DNA of 22,918 nucleotides from Chloroflexota bacterium (GTDB lineage: Bacteria; Chloroflexota; Dormibacteria; CF-121). The stretch spans positions 1 through 22,918 of the forward strand of contig VBIS01000066.1 of NCBI GenBank assembly GCA_005880605.1, in the 5' to 3' direction. The translations under genes were made by a program, and so were the position numbers. The notes beneath the pieces are model-generated. The model made no database searches and was not told the DNA's origin. It saw only the letters and a program-made list of their open reading frames with translations. The stretch's first letter is position 1. Each line of letters begins with the position of its first letter. This document shows, in pieces, positions 1 to 6,949 of the stretch.

Positions 1-416
1 AGCAGGTCTTCTTGAAAATGGTCGATTCCATCAAGCGGTACAAGCCTCGGGGGGTGGCCTTTTCCTCCTGGCTCTACCGCATCGCCCACAACCTGCTGGT
101 CGACCGCTATCGGCGGGCGGGACGCGAACCCGTCGAGCTCAGCGACGACGTCCGGGACCTCCGGCCGCAGGCCGATCCCGCCGATTTGCTGCAGAACTCC
201 GAGCAGCGGCACGCCCTGGTCGAGGCCGTCCGGCGCCTGACGCCCGAGCAGCAGCAGGTCATCACCATGCGCTTCATCGATAACCTCGACGCGGAAGAGA
301 TCGCGCGCCAGATGCGCCGCCGGCCCGGTGCGATTCATTCGATGCAGCATCGGGCGCTGGCCAGTCTGTATCGATTCCTGCTGGAACGCGAGCAGGTGGA
401 GGTCCGCCGTGCGTGA
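1..416 (+). CDS. RNA polymerase sigma factor, sigma-70/ECF family (5' end outside window)
   Basis: The frame is already open at the window edge (QVFLKMVDSIKRY, continuing to FSSWLYRIAHNLLVDRYRR), which is the end of sigma region 2 with the typical W-L-Y-R-I-A-H-N motif. A polar linker follows, then region 4 (LTPEQQQVITMRFIDNLDAEEIA), a helix-turn-helix that contacts the -35 element. An in-frame TTG at 12 is not the true start because region 2 extends upstream. The protein would direct RNA polymerase to a dedicated promoter set, probably in response to an envelope or redox signal. The stop codon overlaps the start of the next gene by 8 bp, so the two are probably translationally coupled as a sigma/partner pair. 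The family call is firm; the subgroup and target promoters cannot be read from this fragment. Confidence 0.93.
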   Translation, partial: QVFLKMVDSIKRYKPRGVAFSSWLYRIAHNLLVDRYRRAGREPVELSDDVRDLRPQADPADLLQNSEQRHALVEAVRRLTPEQQQVITMRFIDNLDAEEIARQMRRRPGAIHSMQHRALASLYRFLLEREQVEVRRA

Positions 417-1254
417 CCTGACACAACCGCTCGAGGAGTGTTTGCAGGCGATGGGAGAGAAGCACAACCTGCAAGACGTACTGCGCCGATACCCCGCCGA
501 ACGCGACCAGCTGATCGAGCTCCTCCGGCTCTCCGTCGATCTCGGCGGGTTGGCCCCGAGCGGCCCGTCGGCTGACCCGGCGTTTCGGCTGCGCGCCCGC
601 AACCGAATGCTGGCCGCCGCAGCCCAGCGACGCCGGGCGCGGCGCTGGAACCCGCTCGACGCCTTGCCACGTTCGGCTGCCCGGCTGGCCTTCGCGGGTG
701 CTCTCGCCGTCGCGGTCCTGGTGGGGGGGCTGACCTCGGCCGCCGCGTCGGGGAACAGTCTGCCGGGCGACCCGCTCTACCCAATCAAGCTGGGCGTGGA
801 GCGGGCGCAACTGGCCATCACCTTCGACCCAGCGGCGCGCGCTCGGTTGCATGCGCAGTTCGCCGACGTTCGTCTCAGCGAGGCGCAGCGGTTGGTCGCC
901 GCCGGCCGGGTGCAGGACGGCGTCCGGCAGGTCGATCAGTACGACACCGCGGTCGCGCAGTTGCATCATGCCCTTGCCGGGACCACCTTTGATGACGCTG
1001 CCATTGCGGAGCTTCGCCGTTTCATGAACGAGCACGAAGCTTCCGCCGATGCCAGCCTCCAATCGCTTGCCGGCTCGCTGGCAGCAGGTGGCGACTCGCA
1101 GGCGGCGGCCGCCGTCGCGCGGACGCGCTCGCACGCGGATGAGACCTGGAAGGGGAGTCAGCGTGACCTGCAGGCACGTCCCGCGGCGCCGCCAGCCGAG
1201 CACGCACAAAGCCACGCGCCCGCCGTACAGCAACCGAAGGCGACCGGCGACTAG
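409..1254 (+). CDS. DUF5667-type membrane protein, probable partner/anti-sigma of the ECF factor
   Basis: GTG at 409 overlaps the sigma factor gene by 8 bp, giving 281 residues. Residues 1-80 are a soluble, charged, helical N-terminus (cytosolic, resembling anti-sigma sensor partners). One hydrophobic segment at about 93-113 is followed by SLPGDPLYPIKLGVERAQLA (about 117-136), the hallmark of DUF5667 proteins found next to sigma factors in Actinobacteria and Chloroflexota. The extracytoplasmic part is helical and ends in a Pro/Ala/His/Gln-rich tail. I infer that the N-terminus binds the sigma factor and the outer domain senses a signal. No zinc-binding anti-sigma motif (HxxxCxxC) is visible, so inhibition is not demonstrated. 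It ends 4 bp from the convergent tadA stop, leaving no room for a separate terminator. Confidence 0.85.
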   Translation: MRDLTQPLEECLQAMGEKHNLQDVLRRYPAERDQLIELLRLSVDLGGLAPSGPSADPAFRLRARNRMLAAAAQRRRARRWNPLDALPRSAARLAFAGALAVAVLVGGLTSAAASGNSLPGDPLYPIKLGVERAQLAITFDPAARARLHAQFADVRLSEAQRLVAAGRVQDGVRQVDQYDTAVAQLHHALAGTTFDDAAIAELRRFMNEHEASADASLQSLAGSLAAGGDSQAAAAVARTRSHADETWKGSQRDLQARPAAPPAEHAQSHAPAVQQPKATGD

Positions 1255-1258
1255 GACA

Positions 1259-1738
1259 CTAGATCGGTTTGCCGCGCCGCGCGGCGAAGAACTCGCGAAG
1301 CAGTCGGCCGGCGGGCTCGGCTAGCACCCCGGAGCTGATCTCGACGTGGTGATTGTTCGCCGGGTGTCGTAGGACGTCGTAGACCGAGTCGACGGCACCC
1401 TTCTTGGGATCGGGTGCGCCGTAGACCAGGCGTGCGATGCGCGCCAGCACCATCGCCCCGGCGCACATCGGGCAGGGCTCGAGGCTGACGTAGAGCGTGA
1501 TGCCGTCGAGGCGCCAGGATTGCGTCAGGCGGGCTGCCTCGCGGAGGACCAGCATCTCCGCGTGCGCAGTGGCGTCGGGCGTGGTTTCGATCAGGTTGTG
1601 CGCTTCGGCCAGCACCGAGCCGTCCTTGACGAGCACGGCCCCAACCGGGACTTCGGCAATGGACGCGCCCTGGCGAGCCTGGGCCAGGGCGCGCTCCATG
1701 TAGTGAGCATCGTCACGCGGACCGGTCGGTAGACTCAA
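1259..1738 (-). CDS. tadA: tRNA(adenosine-34) deaminase TadA
   Basis: This zinc-dependent deaminase converts adenosine 34 to inosine in the anticodon of tRNA-Arg(ACG). From the TTG at 1738 the protein is 159 residues, the usual TadA length. The zinc and catalytic residues are present: H59 and the proton-shuttle E61 in TAHAEML, and C89 and C92 in EPCPMCAGA. The N-terminal strand EVPVGAVLVKDG is typical. I chose TTG 1738 because the family motif DDxxYMxxAL lies before the first ATG (1699); ATG 1699 would give 146 residues and neither start has a clear Shine-Dalgarno (SD) sequence. Longer upstream extension would run antisense through the neighbouring oxygenase gene and is rejected. The family is certain; only the start is open. 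Confidence 0.93.
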   Translation of the reverse strand: MSLPTGPRDDAHYMERALAQARQGASIAEVPVGAVLVKDGSVLAEAHNLIETTPDATAHAEMLVLREAARLTQSWRLDGITLYVSLEPCPMCAGAMVLARIARLVYGAPDPKKGAVDSVYDVLRHPANNHHVEISSGVLAEPAGRLLREFFAARRGKPI

Positions 1739-1742
1739 ATCG

Positions 1743-2549
1743 ATGGCGTCAGGAAGTCTAAAGGAGGATCGCGGGCTGTTTGGTCCGGAGTCGGTGATCT
1801 GGCGAGTCAACCGCGAGTCCGCGGTTGCGCTGGCGGGGACGGCTGCGATTCTGATGCAGTTCGCGCACCCCAAGGTGGCAGCGGGCGTGCGCGACCATAG
1901 CCGATACCAGGTCGACCCGGTCGGGCGGCTGCGGCGCACACTCGATCTGACGATGGCGATCGTCTTCGGTCGGCGTCAGGCGGCCATGGAGGCGGTTCGC
2001 GCCATCAATTCCAGACACCGCGGGGTCCGTGGTCCGGGGTATTCCGCGATGGACCCTGACCTCTTATTGTGGGTCCATGCCACGCTGGTTTACGCGGCGA
2101 TCCGCGGCTACCGGGCGTTGGTTGGACCGCTCTCCGCCGCCGACGCCGACCGCTATTACCAGGACACGAAAGAGATCGGCGTGCTCCTCGGCGTTCCACG
2201 GGAGATGTACCCCGCCAGCGTGCAGGCGTTCGAGGCGTACTTGCACCGGATGATCGACAACGGCGAATTGGCCGTGAGTGCCGAGGCCCGCGAGATGGCG
2301 CGCGCAGTGCTTCGGCCAGGTTTTCGCGGTGTGCCACAGGTCGCTTTTGCGCCGCTGACCATCATTACGTCAGGGCTCCTCCCGGCCACGCTCCGTGCCG
2401 GGTATGAGCTCCCGTGGGGAAACCTGGAGCGCACGGCTTTCGCCGCCTGCCGTCGGATCCTCCCACGATTGGTCGCCATCGCGCCGAGGCCGGTGCGGTT
2501 GCTGCCGCCCGCCCGCGACGCCTATCGCCGGCTACGAACGGCTGCTTGA
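1743..2549 (+). CDS. Oxygenase MpaB family protein (DUF2236)
   Basis: 268 residues. The N-terminus GLFGPESVIWRVNRE (about 11-25) followed by ILMQFAHPKVAAGVRDHS (about 36-53) is the signature of DUF2236, the family of fungal MpaB and bacterial latex-clearing protein. His42 and His112 (LLLWVHATLV) are candidate haem ligands by analogy. In characterised members the enzyme is a haem-b oxygenase; most bacterial homologues have no known substrate, and none can be assigned here. There is no signal peptide, and hydrophobic helices near 110-120 and 205-220 suggest membrane association at most. It is transcribed away from tadA, only 4 bp from the tadA TTG, and converges on the tRNA-Ser gene. ATG 1743 is kept because the conserved block begins only about ten residues later. 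Confidence 0.85.
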   Translation: MASGSLKEDRGLFGPESVIWRVNRESAVALAGTAAILMQFAHPKVAAGVRDHSRYQVDPVGRLRRTLDLTMAIVFGRRQAAMEAVRAINSRHRGVRGPGYSAMDPDLLLWVHATLVYAAIRGYRALVGPLSAADADRYYQDTKEIGVLLGVPREMYPASVQAFEAYLHRMIDNGELAVSAEAREMARAVLRPGFRGVPQVAFAPLTIITSGLLPATLRAGYELPWGNLERTAFAACRRILPRLVAIAPRPVRLLPPARDAYRRLRTAA

Positions 2550-2560
2550 AGCGGTGTCGG

Positions 2561-2650
2561 TGGCGGAGGGGGCGAGATTCGAACTCGCGGTGGCGTTGCC
2601 GCCACACGGCTTTTCGAGAGCCGCACCTTAAACCGCTCGGACACCCCTCC
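2561..2650 (-). tRNA. tRNA-Ser (anticodon CGA)
   Basis: The minus strand folds as a class II tRNA: acceptor stem GGAGGGG/CCCCTCC (2644-2650 with 2565-2571), discriminator G and an encoded CCA (2561-2563). The anticodon stem CGGCT/AGCCG encloses the loop CTCGAAA, so the anticodon is CGA and it reads UCG. A long variable arm (TGGCG/CGCCA) identifies the serine type, and the T arm is GCGAG-TTCGAAT-CTCGC. The gene is 34 bp downstream of the CGNR gene on the same strand and has its own promoter. It converges with the oxygenase gene that ends at 2549. No U-rich terminator follows. Confidence 0.97.
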
Positions 2651-2658
2651 GGGGCTGG

Positions 2659-2687
2659 ATTCTACCCCGCCCCAACCAGCCTCTCAA
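2659..2687 (-). promoter_or_regulatory. Sigma-70-type promoter of tRNA-Ser
   Basis: On the minus strand TTGAGA (2687-2682), exactly 17 bp, then TAGAAT (2664-2659); each hexamer matches consensus at 5 of 6 positions. Predicted initiation is near 2652, so the primary transcript would begin only one or two nucleotides before the mature tRNA 5' end. The TGA stop codon of the CGNR gene (2686-2684) lies inside the -35 hexamer. Confidence 0.7.
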
Positions 2688-2707
2688 AGGGGGAGGGGGG
2701 ATTCCGG
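2666..2707. repeat. Degenerate copy (A) of the G/C-rich palindromic repeat
   Basis: CCCC..CCAGCCT followed by a loop and GGGGGAGGGGGGATTCCGG resembles the copy inside glpC (which has CCAGCCTGCCC, then GAGAGGGGGATTTTTCCG). The stem is imperfect. It overlaps the 3' end of the CGNR gene, whose tail SPSPESPLPL is encoded by it, and also the tRNA-Ser promoter. Confidence 0.45.
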
Positions 2708-3355
2708 TGATGGTGACGTTTGGGGTTGGGCCTTCTGGCGGGCGCGATGGCGTGCTACCTTCGCCCGGTTGCCGCAGCTGCGCATGCTGCACCATTTCCG
2801 CTGGCCCGTGGGCGAGGTGTCCTTGAATACCCAGCGACACTGTGGGTTTTCGCAGACTTTCAGGCGGGCGGCGGCCCCTTGGATCAGCTGGCGCGCGATC
2901 GACTCCGCCAGGCGCGCGGCCGCGCCGTCAACCGGGTCGCCCTGGTGTCGATGGCCGAGCGAGACGCCGTCCGGCCCTTCCACCAGCTCGTACACGTAAT
3001 GGGTGCGCAACGCTCGGTTGATCTCAGCGAGGTCGGTCGGGTCCGGGCGCTGACGCCCGGCCTGCGCTTCGAGCACGCTGCGCATCGCCTCGCGGACGCG
3101 TCGCAGCCGGCCGAGCATTGCCCTGCCGGCGCCAGGGGAGTCCTCGTAGCGGTGCAGGAGCTCGGCGCGCGCTTCTTTGTGGAGGAGGTCGTTATCGACC
3201 AGCCAGTCGAGGGCCGCTTCGGGGGTGTCGAGATGGTCGTGGGGGGTGGGCCAGAGGTCCAGGGTGTTGACGAAATTCAAGCCGGTCTGGACCGAGGCCA
3301 GGTGTCCCTGGGAGACCGGCATGGGTGGGGCGGAGATTGTTTCCGATTCGTTCAC
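2684..3355 (-). CDS. ABATE/CGNR zinc-finger transcriptional regulator
   Basis: From GTG 3355 the protein has 223 residues. The N-terminal two thirds (from about residue 20, LASVQTGLNFVNTLD) match the ABATE domain, a putative ligand-binding region. The C-terminal CGNR zinc finger has C168 and C173 (CENPQCRWVF), then C189 and C194 (KWCSMRSCGNRAKVARHR), followed by basic residues for DNA binding. GTG is preferred to the upstream ATG at 3391 because AAAGGGG lies a few bases before it and the ATG would fall inside the promoter. The last residues are low-complexity Ser/Pro encoded by a palindromic repeat. The gene is divergent from a small ORF and an EamA exporter, an arrangement I recall as common for CGNR proteins, so I infer it regulates the exporter. 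The inducer is unknown. Confidence 0.88.
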   Translation of the reverse strand: MNESETISAPPMPVSQGHLASVQTGLNFVNTLDLWPTPHDHLDTPEAALDWLVDNDLLHKEARAELLHRYEDSPGAGRAMLGRLRRVREAMRSVLEAQAGRQRPDPTDLAEINRALRTHYVYELVEGPDGVSLGHRHQGDPVDGAAARLAESIARQLIQGAAARLKVCENPQCRWVFKDTSPTGQRKWCSMRSCGNRAKVARHRARQKAQPQTSPSPESPLPL

Positions 3356-3375
3356 ATGTAACCCCTTTATACCAC

Positions 3376-3404
3376 TTGACGGGTTAAGCATACCCGAGTA
3401 AAAT
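3376..3404 (+). promoter_or_regulatory. Strong sigma-70-type promoter of the exporter operon
   Basis: TTGACG (3376-3381), exactly 17 bp, TAAAAT (3399-3404). The -35 lies inside an imperfect dyad, CTTGAC-GG-GTTAAG (3375-3388), a plausible operator. Transcription would start near 3411, about 47 nt before the first start codon. Confidence 0.7.
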
Positions 3405-3415
3405 CACGCTGTAAC
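3387..3415 (-). promoter_or_regulatory. Probable promoter of the CGNR gene
   Basis: Minus-strand GTTACA (3415-3410), 17 bp, TATGCT (3392-3387); each hexamer has 4 of 6 consensus bases. Predicted start near 3380 gives a leader of about 25 nt carrying the AAAGGGG ribosome site. It overlaps the opposing promoter at 3376-3404. A TATAAA at 3371-3366 is an alternative -10 but has no matching -35 and would give an almost leaderless message. Confidence 0.45.
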
Positions 3416-3442
3416 TAGTTGAGAGCTGATGAACGGTTACAG
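3409..3442. repeat. Inverted repeat CTGTAAC-N20-GTTACAG in the exporter leader
   Basis: Perfect 7-bp arms at 3409-3415 and 3436-3442 with 20 bp between them. A third TGTAAC lies at 3357-3362 next to the CGNR start. The left arm also supplies the -35 of the minus-strand promoter. It could be an operator for the CGNR protein or a weak stem in the 5' leader. Confidence 0.55.
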
Positions 3443-3457
3443 CGAGGTGACAAGAAC

Positions 3458-3643
3458 ATGACTGACTACTACTCGATTTACACCTGGGCGATGGACAAGC
3501 AGGCGGCAGTGGAGCGCGAAGCTGCCCAGCGGCGGCTGCTTCGGCTGTCCAAACCTGTGTCCGTACACCTGCGCTGGCCCGTGGAGATTCGGCGGGAGGA
3601 GCCTGCCCACATCCACGAGGACGAGCACGACGCCGTCGCGTGA
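3458..3643 (+). CDS. Small hypothetical protein (61 aa) upstream of the exporter
   Basis: ATG 3458 is preceded by AGCGAGGTGA, an acceptable ribosome site, and follows a strong promoter with a leader of about 47 nt. The product is polar and highly charged: MTDYYSIYTWAM at the N-terminus, then an Arg/Lys/Glu-rich middle and an acidic His-containing end (HIHEDEHDAVA). There is no membrane segment or signal peptide and I recognise no family. Its TGA overlaps the exporter GTG as GTGA, so the two are likely co-translated. It may be a regulatory or accessory peptide of the exporter, or simply a leader ORF that couples translation. Confidence 0.65.
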   Translation: MTDYYSIYTWAMDKQAAVEREAAQRRLLRLSKPVSVHLRWPVEIRREEPAHIHEDEHDAVA

Positions 3644-4626
3644 GCACCGCCCCCATCCGTCTGGCGGCGGCTGACATGGCCTCCGCCCTTCGCCAGGTCC
3701 GAACCGGTGCCGGGACACCCGCCGCCCGGATCTGGCTCGCCCTCGGCACTGTCTACCTCCTGTGGGGCTCGACCTACCTCGGGATCAAGTACGCCATCGA
3801 GACGATGCCGCCGTTCCTCATGGGATCGCTCCGCTTCCTGGCCGCCGGGGGCGTGCTGTATCTGCTGGCCATCCGGCAGGGCGACACGGCGGGCGATCGG
3901 CCCGGGACCCGGCAATGGCTGGCGGCGCTCATGATCGGCGGCGCCCTGCTGGTCGGTGGCAACGGAGGCGTGATCCTGGCCGAACAATACGTGCCGAGCG
4001 GGGTGGTGGCCCTGTTCGTGGCGACGGCGCCGCTGTGGATGGCGATCATCGACCGCGTGATCTTCCGACGCCGCCTTCCCCCGCTCGTTATCGCCGGGCT
4101 GGTGATCGGTTTCGGCGGAGTCGCCTTTCTGATCGGTTCGCCCGGATCGGGCCACATCAACCTCTTCGGCGCCGTGCTGGCGCTGGCCGCTCCTCTCTGC
4201 TGGGCGAGCGGTTCCGTCTTCACCCGCCACGTGAAGCTGCCCGTTCGGCCGCTGGTCGCGGCCTCGATGGAGATGCTGTGGGCGGGTGTCCTGTTTGGCG
4301 TCCTCAGTGCGGCAACCGGTGAGCTGGGGCGGGTGCACTGGCAGGGCATCTCGAGCACCTCGTGGCTCGCGCTCGTCTACCTCATCGTCTTCGGCAGTCT
4401 GGTCGGGTTTAGCGCCTACGTCTGGCTGCTGCGCTCTGCGCCGCTCTCGCTGGTGTCGACCTACGCCTATGTCAACCCGGTGGTCGCGGTCGTGCTGGGC
4501 GCGATCTTCGTGGGCGAGATCCTGACCCTACGCATCCTGGTCGCCGGCACCATCATCCTGGCGGCCGTGGCGCTGATCGTGGTCGCCCGCAACCGCGCCG
4601 CCGCGACGACCGCGCGCGCCGCCTAG
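3640..4626 (+). CDS. EamA/DMT family exporter, YedA-like
   Basis: 328 residues with ten hydrophobic segments arranged as two EamA repeats, starting at about residue 31 (WLALGTVYLLWGSTYLGIKYA) and about 163 (LFGAVLALAAPLCWASGSVFT). YLLWGSTYLGIKYA and STYAYVNPVVAVVLGAIFVGE closely resemble Escherichia coli YedA, an inner-membrane drug/metabolite exporter. The substrate is unknown. GTG 3640 overlaps the upstream small ORF by 4 bp. The first 30 residues are an Ala/Arg-rich cytosolic extension, so an internal start is possible. Its stop shares CTAG with the stop of the convergent ligase gene. Context suggests it is controlled by the divergent CGNR regulator. Confidence 0.92.
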   Translation: MSTAPIRLAAADMASALRQVRTGAGTPAARIWLALGTVYLLWGSTYLGIKYAIETMPPFLMGSLRFLAAGGVLYLLAIRQGDTAGDRPGTRQWLAALMIGGALLVGGNGGVILAEQYVPSGVVALFVATAPLWMAIIDRVIFRRRLPPLVIAGLVIGFGGVAFLIGSPGSGHINLFGAVLALAAPLCWASGSVFTRHVKLPVRPLVAASMEMLWAGVLFGVLSAATGELGRVHWQGISSTSWLALVYLIVFGSLVGFSAYVWLLRSAPLSLVSTYAYVNPVVAVVLGAIFVGEILTLRILVAGTIILAAVALIVVARNRAAATTARAA

Positions 4627-6272
4627 GCCTGGGCCGGTTCGACCAGCTGCACCCGCTCGCCGGTAAACGCGCGATGCATTTTCGCCACGTTGGCCAGCGT
4701 GTCGATCTCGCGGATGCTCTTGTCGCGCCGGATCTCCTTGATGCGCGGGAAGCGGAGCGCGTAGCCGGAGTTGTGGCGGCCGGATTCCGTGATGGCGTCG
4801 AAGGCGACCTCGAGCACGATCTCCGGCTGAACCGCGCGGAAGCGGCCGTAGTCCTTCACCGTGATCGACTTGAAGTACTCGGTCATCTGCGCGATCTCGA
4901 CGTCGGTTAAGCCGGAGTAGGCCTTCCCGATGTTGACCAGCCGGTCGGATGCCTCGTCGTAGACGGCGAACGTGTAGTCGGACAGCACGCCCTTCCGCTT
5001 CCCGTGGCCCCACTCGACGCCAGTGACCACGACGTCCAGCGTCGCGAGCGCCTTCTTCAACTTCAGCCAGCCGAGGCCGCGCCGTCCCGGTGTGTACCGG
5101 CTTTCCGGGTCCTTGACCATCAGCCCTTCGTTGTTGCGGGCGCGCGCGCCGTCGAAGATGCGGTCCAGCTCGGCGGCATCGAGGGCGCGGATCAGGTAAG
5201 CGAGCATGAAAGGGGAGGGGAGGCTGAGCGCTTCGAGCAGGCGCCGCCGTTCGCGCAGCGGCTCGGTCAGCAGGGTGCGCCCATCGAGGGAGAGCAGGTC
5301 GAAGGCGACGAAGATGACCGGCACCTCGGCGAGCAACTGGGCGCTGACGACCTTGCGCCCGAGCCGGTGCTGTAACTCGAAGAAGGGACGCACGACGCCA
5401 TCCTTGAAGGCCAGTAGCTCGCCATCGAGGAGCACGTCGTGCGGCACGATACCGGCCGCCGCCACCACTTCGGGAAAAGCCGCGGTGACGTCATTCAGAT
5501 CTCGTGAGTAGAGGACGATCCGGTCGCCTTCCTTGTGCAGCTGCCCACGAATGCCGTCGTACTTGTCCTCGACCCAGGCCTCGCCACCGACGCGGCGCAT
5601 GATCGCCGCCGCGTCCTCCTCCGGCGAGGCGAGCATGAACTGCAGCGGGTGCATCAGGCGAAGCTCCGCCGAGCGGAGCGTTCCGCGCCGGGCCCGTAGC
5701 GCGACCTCGCCAATGTCGCCGGTCAGCATCCCTGCCCAGGAGACCTCTGCCAGCGGCGCTCCGAAGGCCTTGGCGATCCCCTCTTCGACCAGGCCGGCCC
5801 GCAGCCCGATGCGCAGATCACCGGTCAGGATCTTGCCGATGTACTTCGCCTCGCGCGGGGTGAGCCGATCGAGCAATTCGCGTAGCGCCTCGGTCTTCTT
5901 CTTGACGGTGCGCTGCTCGTAGATCCGGACGAAAGTCTCGTGCACGTCGCGCAGCGACGTCGGCTGCGGATGCGTGTGTCCTTGCAGCACTTCCTCGATC
6001 ACATCGCCGACGTCGCTGTGGCGCATGTACGACTCACCCAGCGCGTCCTCGTCGACGCCCGCCAACTCGCACACCGCGTTGCGGATGACGGCGTAGCCGA
6101 GGTTCAGCTTGCGCTGGTCGCGGTCGGCGAAGGGCCGGGCCGTGAAAAATACGGCGGCCAGCGGCAGCGTCTCATCGTCCAGGCCGGCGAAGTACTCGCC
6201 CAACACCCGGGTCTTTTCCAGCTTGCTGCTGGTGGCGCGGATCGCCTCGCCCGTCCGGGCCAAAGCCTCCAT
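4623..6272 (-). CDS. ATP-dependent DNA ligase (archaeal-type)
   Basis: 549 residues, the usual length for archaeal and bacterial LigB-type ATP-dependent ligases. The N-terminal DNA-binding domain covers about 1-215. The nucleotidyltransferase domain carries the adenylated lysine K237 in EDKYDGIRGQLH (motif I), LYSRDLND, LLDGELLAF at 281-289 (motif III), FVAFDLLSLDG, EGLMVKDPESRYTPGRRG from 382 (motif IV) and WLKLKK at 402-407 (motif V). The C-terminal OB-fold follows. It seals nicks using ATP; the essential replicative ligase in bacteria is normally the NAD-dependent LigA, so this is probably a repair or accessory enzyme. ATG 6272 lacks a clear SD sequence. It lies 62 bp after the third lipoprotein gene, separated from it by palindromic repeat B. 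Confidence 0.96.
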   Translation of the reverse strand: MEALARTGEAIRATSSKLEKTRVLGEYFAGLDDETLPLAAVFFTARPFADRDQRKLNLGYAVIRNAVCELAGVDEDALGESYMRHSDVGDVIEEVLQGHTHPQPTSLRDVHETFVRIYEQRTVKKKTEALRELLDRLTPREAKYIGKILTGDLRIGLRAGLVEEGIAKAFGAPLAEVSWAGMLTGDIGEVALRARRGTLRSAELRLMHPLQFMLASPEEDAAAIMRRVGGEAWVEDKYDGIRGQLHKEGDRIVLYSRDLNDVTAAFPEVVAAAGIVPHDVLLDGELLAFKDGVVRPFFELQHRLGRKVVSAQLLAEVPVIFVAFDLLSLDGRTLLTEPLRERRRLLEALSLPSPFMLAYLIRALDAAELDRIFDGARARNNEGLMVKDPESRYTPGRRGLGWLKLKKALATLDVVVTGVEWGHGKRKGVLSDYTFAVYDEASDRLVNIGKAYSGLTDVEIAQMTEYFKSITVKDYGRFRAVQPEIVLEVAFDAITESGRHNSGYALRFPRIKEIRRDKSIREIDTLANVAKMHRAFTGERVQLVEPAQA

Positions 6273-6295
6273 GGGCCTAGCTTATGCAACCAATT

Positions 6296-6332
6296 CCCCT
6301 CCCCCGCTTGCGGGGGAGGGCAGGGTGGGGGC
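6296..6332. repeat. Palindromic repeat, copy B (intergenic)
   Basis: Perfect 11-bp arms CCCTCCCCCGC (6297-6307) and GCGGGGGAGGG (6310-6320) around TT, with the asymmetric flank CAGGGTGGGGGC (6321-6332). Read on the minus strand it is nearly identical to copy D at the 3' end of glpA, including the flank GCCCCCACCCTG. It lies between the lipoprotein genes and the ligase and may act as a transcript-end or mRNA-stability hairpin. No U-tract follows on the minus strand. Confidence 0.85.
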
Positions 6333-6334
6333 TC

Positions 6335-6949
6335 TCAGCCTTGTTGGATCTGGTCGGCGGGCGGCGCCTTGATGACCTCGCCCGTGTTGTACTTGTCGAA
6401 GCTCAGCGTGATGTTCTGGCCGCCGGTCTGGGTCTCGACGTACTTGATCGGGTAGCCGTCGCTCTCGCGGATATACGCGTCGAAGGCGTTGCCATCCTTG
6501 TCCTTGGCCGACGCGTGCCAGGCCTTTCCCTGGGGCAGCGTCTCCTCGCCAATGTACTTCTGGTCGCTCGCGCCGGAGAAGGCGTTCGGATCGATGCCCG
6601 ACGCGCTTTTGGTGGCCACCCACTTGTTGGAGGCCGGCGTGAGGCCATAGTTGGTGCCGTCCAGCGAGACCTCCTCGATCGTCAGGGTCTGGCCGCCAAC
6701 GGTGGTCGTGAATTTGAACCGTCCAGCAGGCTTGGGTTTGTAGACCAGCGCGCCATCCCCAACCAGTTCGACGGTCACGCCGTTATTCGTGATCTTGCCC
6801 GTCACCGCGAAGTGGCCGTCCGTCAGGTTTGATTGTTGGGGCTTGGCCAGGACCTCCTTGGCGGACGGTGGCGCCGCCGGCGTCGGAATGCCGCAGCCGG
6901 CCATGAGCACGGCGGCGGCGACCAGCATGAAGGTGCGACGAAGCTGCAC
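6335..6949 (-). CDS. Lipoprotein, LppX/LprG-like paralogue 1
   Basis: 204 residues from GTG 6949, which directly abuts the TAA of the upstream gene; AAGGG just before it serves as the ribosome site. The N-terminus has a signal peptide with lipobox VLMAGC (lipidated Cys at about 19), then a Pro/Ala linker. The mature part is rich in beta-strand pattern: GDGALVYKPKPAGRFKFTTT, then the repeated family signature YIGEETLPQGKAWHASAKD, then YIRESDGYPIKYV and TLSFDKYNTGEVI. The alternating strands and length resemble LppX/LprA/F/G lipoproteins, which carry hydrophobic ligands across the envelope, but this is inference from pattern only. It is the last of three tandem paralogues in one operon and is intact. 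Confidence 0.85.
   Translation of the reverse strand: MQLRRTFMLVAAAVLMAGCGIPTPAAPPSAKEVLAKPQQSNLTDGHFAVTGKITNNGVTVELVGDGALVYKPKPAGRFKFTTTVGGQTLTIEEVSLDGTNYGLTPASNKWVATKSASGIDPNAFSGASDQKYIGEETLPQGKAWHASAKDKDGNAFDAYIRESDGYPIKYVETQTGGQNITLSFDKYNTGEVIKAPPADQIQQG

Noticed and set aside
274..1233. Long minus-strand open frame opposite the sigma factor partner
   Set aside because: It is a G/C-driven shadow of the DUF5667 gene, Arg/Gly-rich and with no recognisable domain.
5206..5225. AAAGGGGAGGGGAGG in the ligase gene as another repeat copy
   Set aside because: It has no palindrome or GCCCCC flank and encodes ordinary ligase sequence (LSLPSPF).
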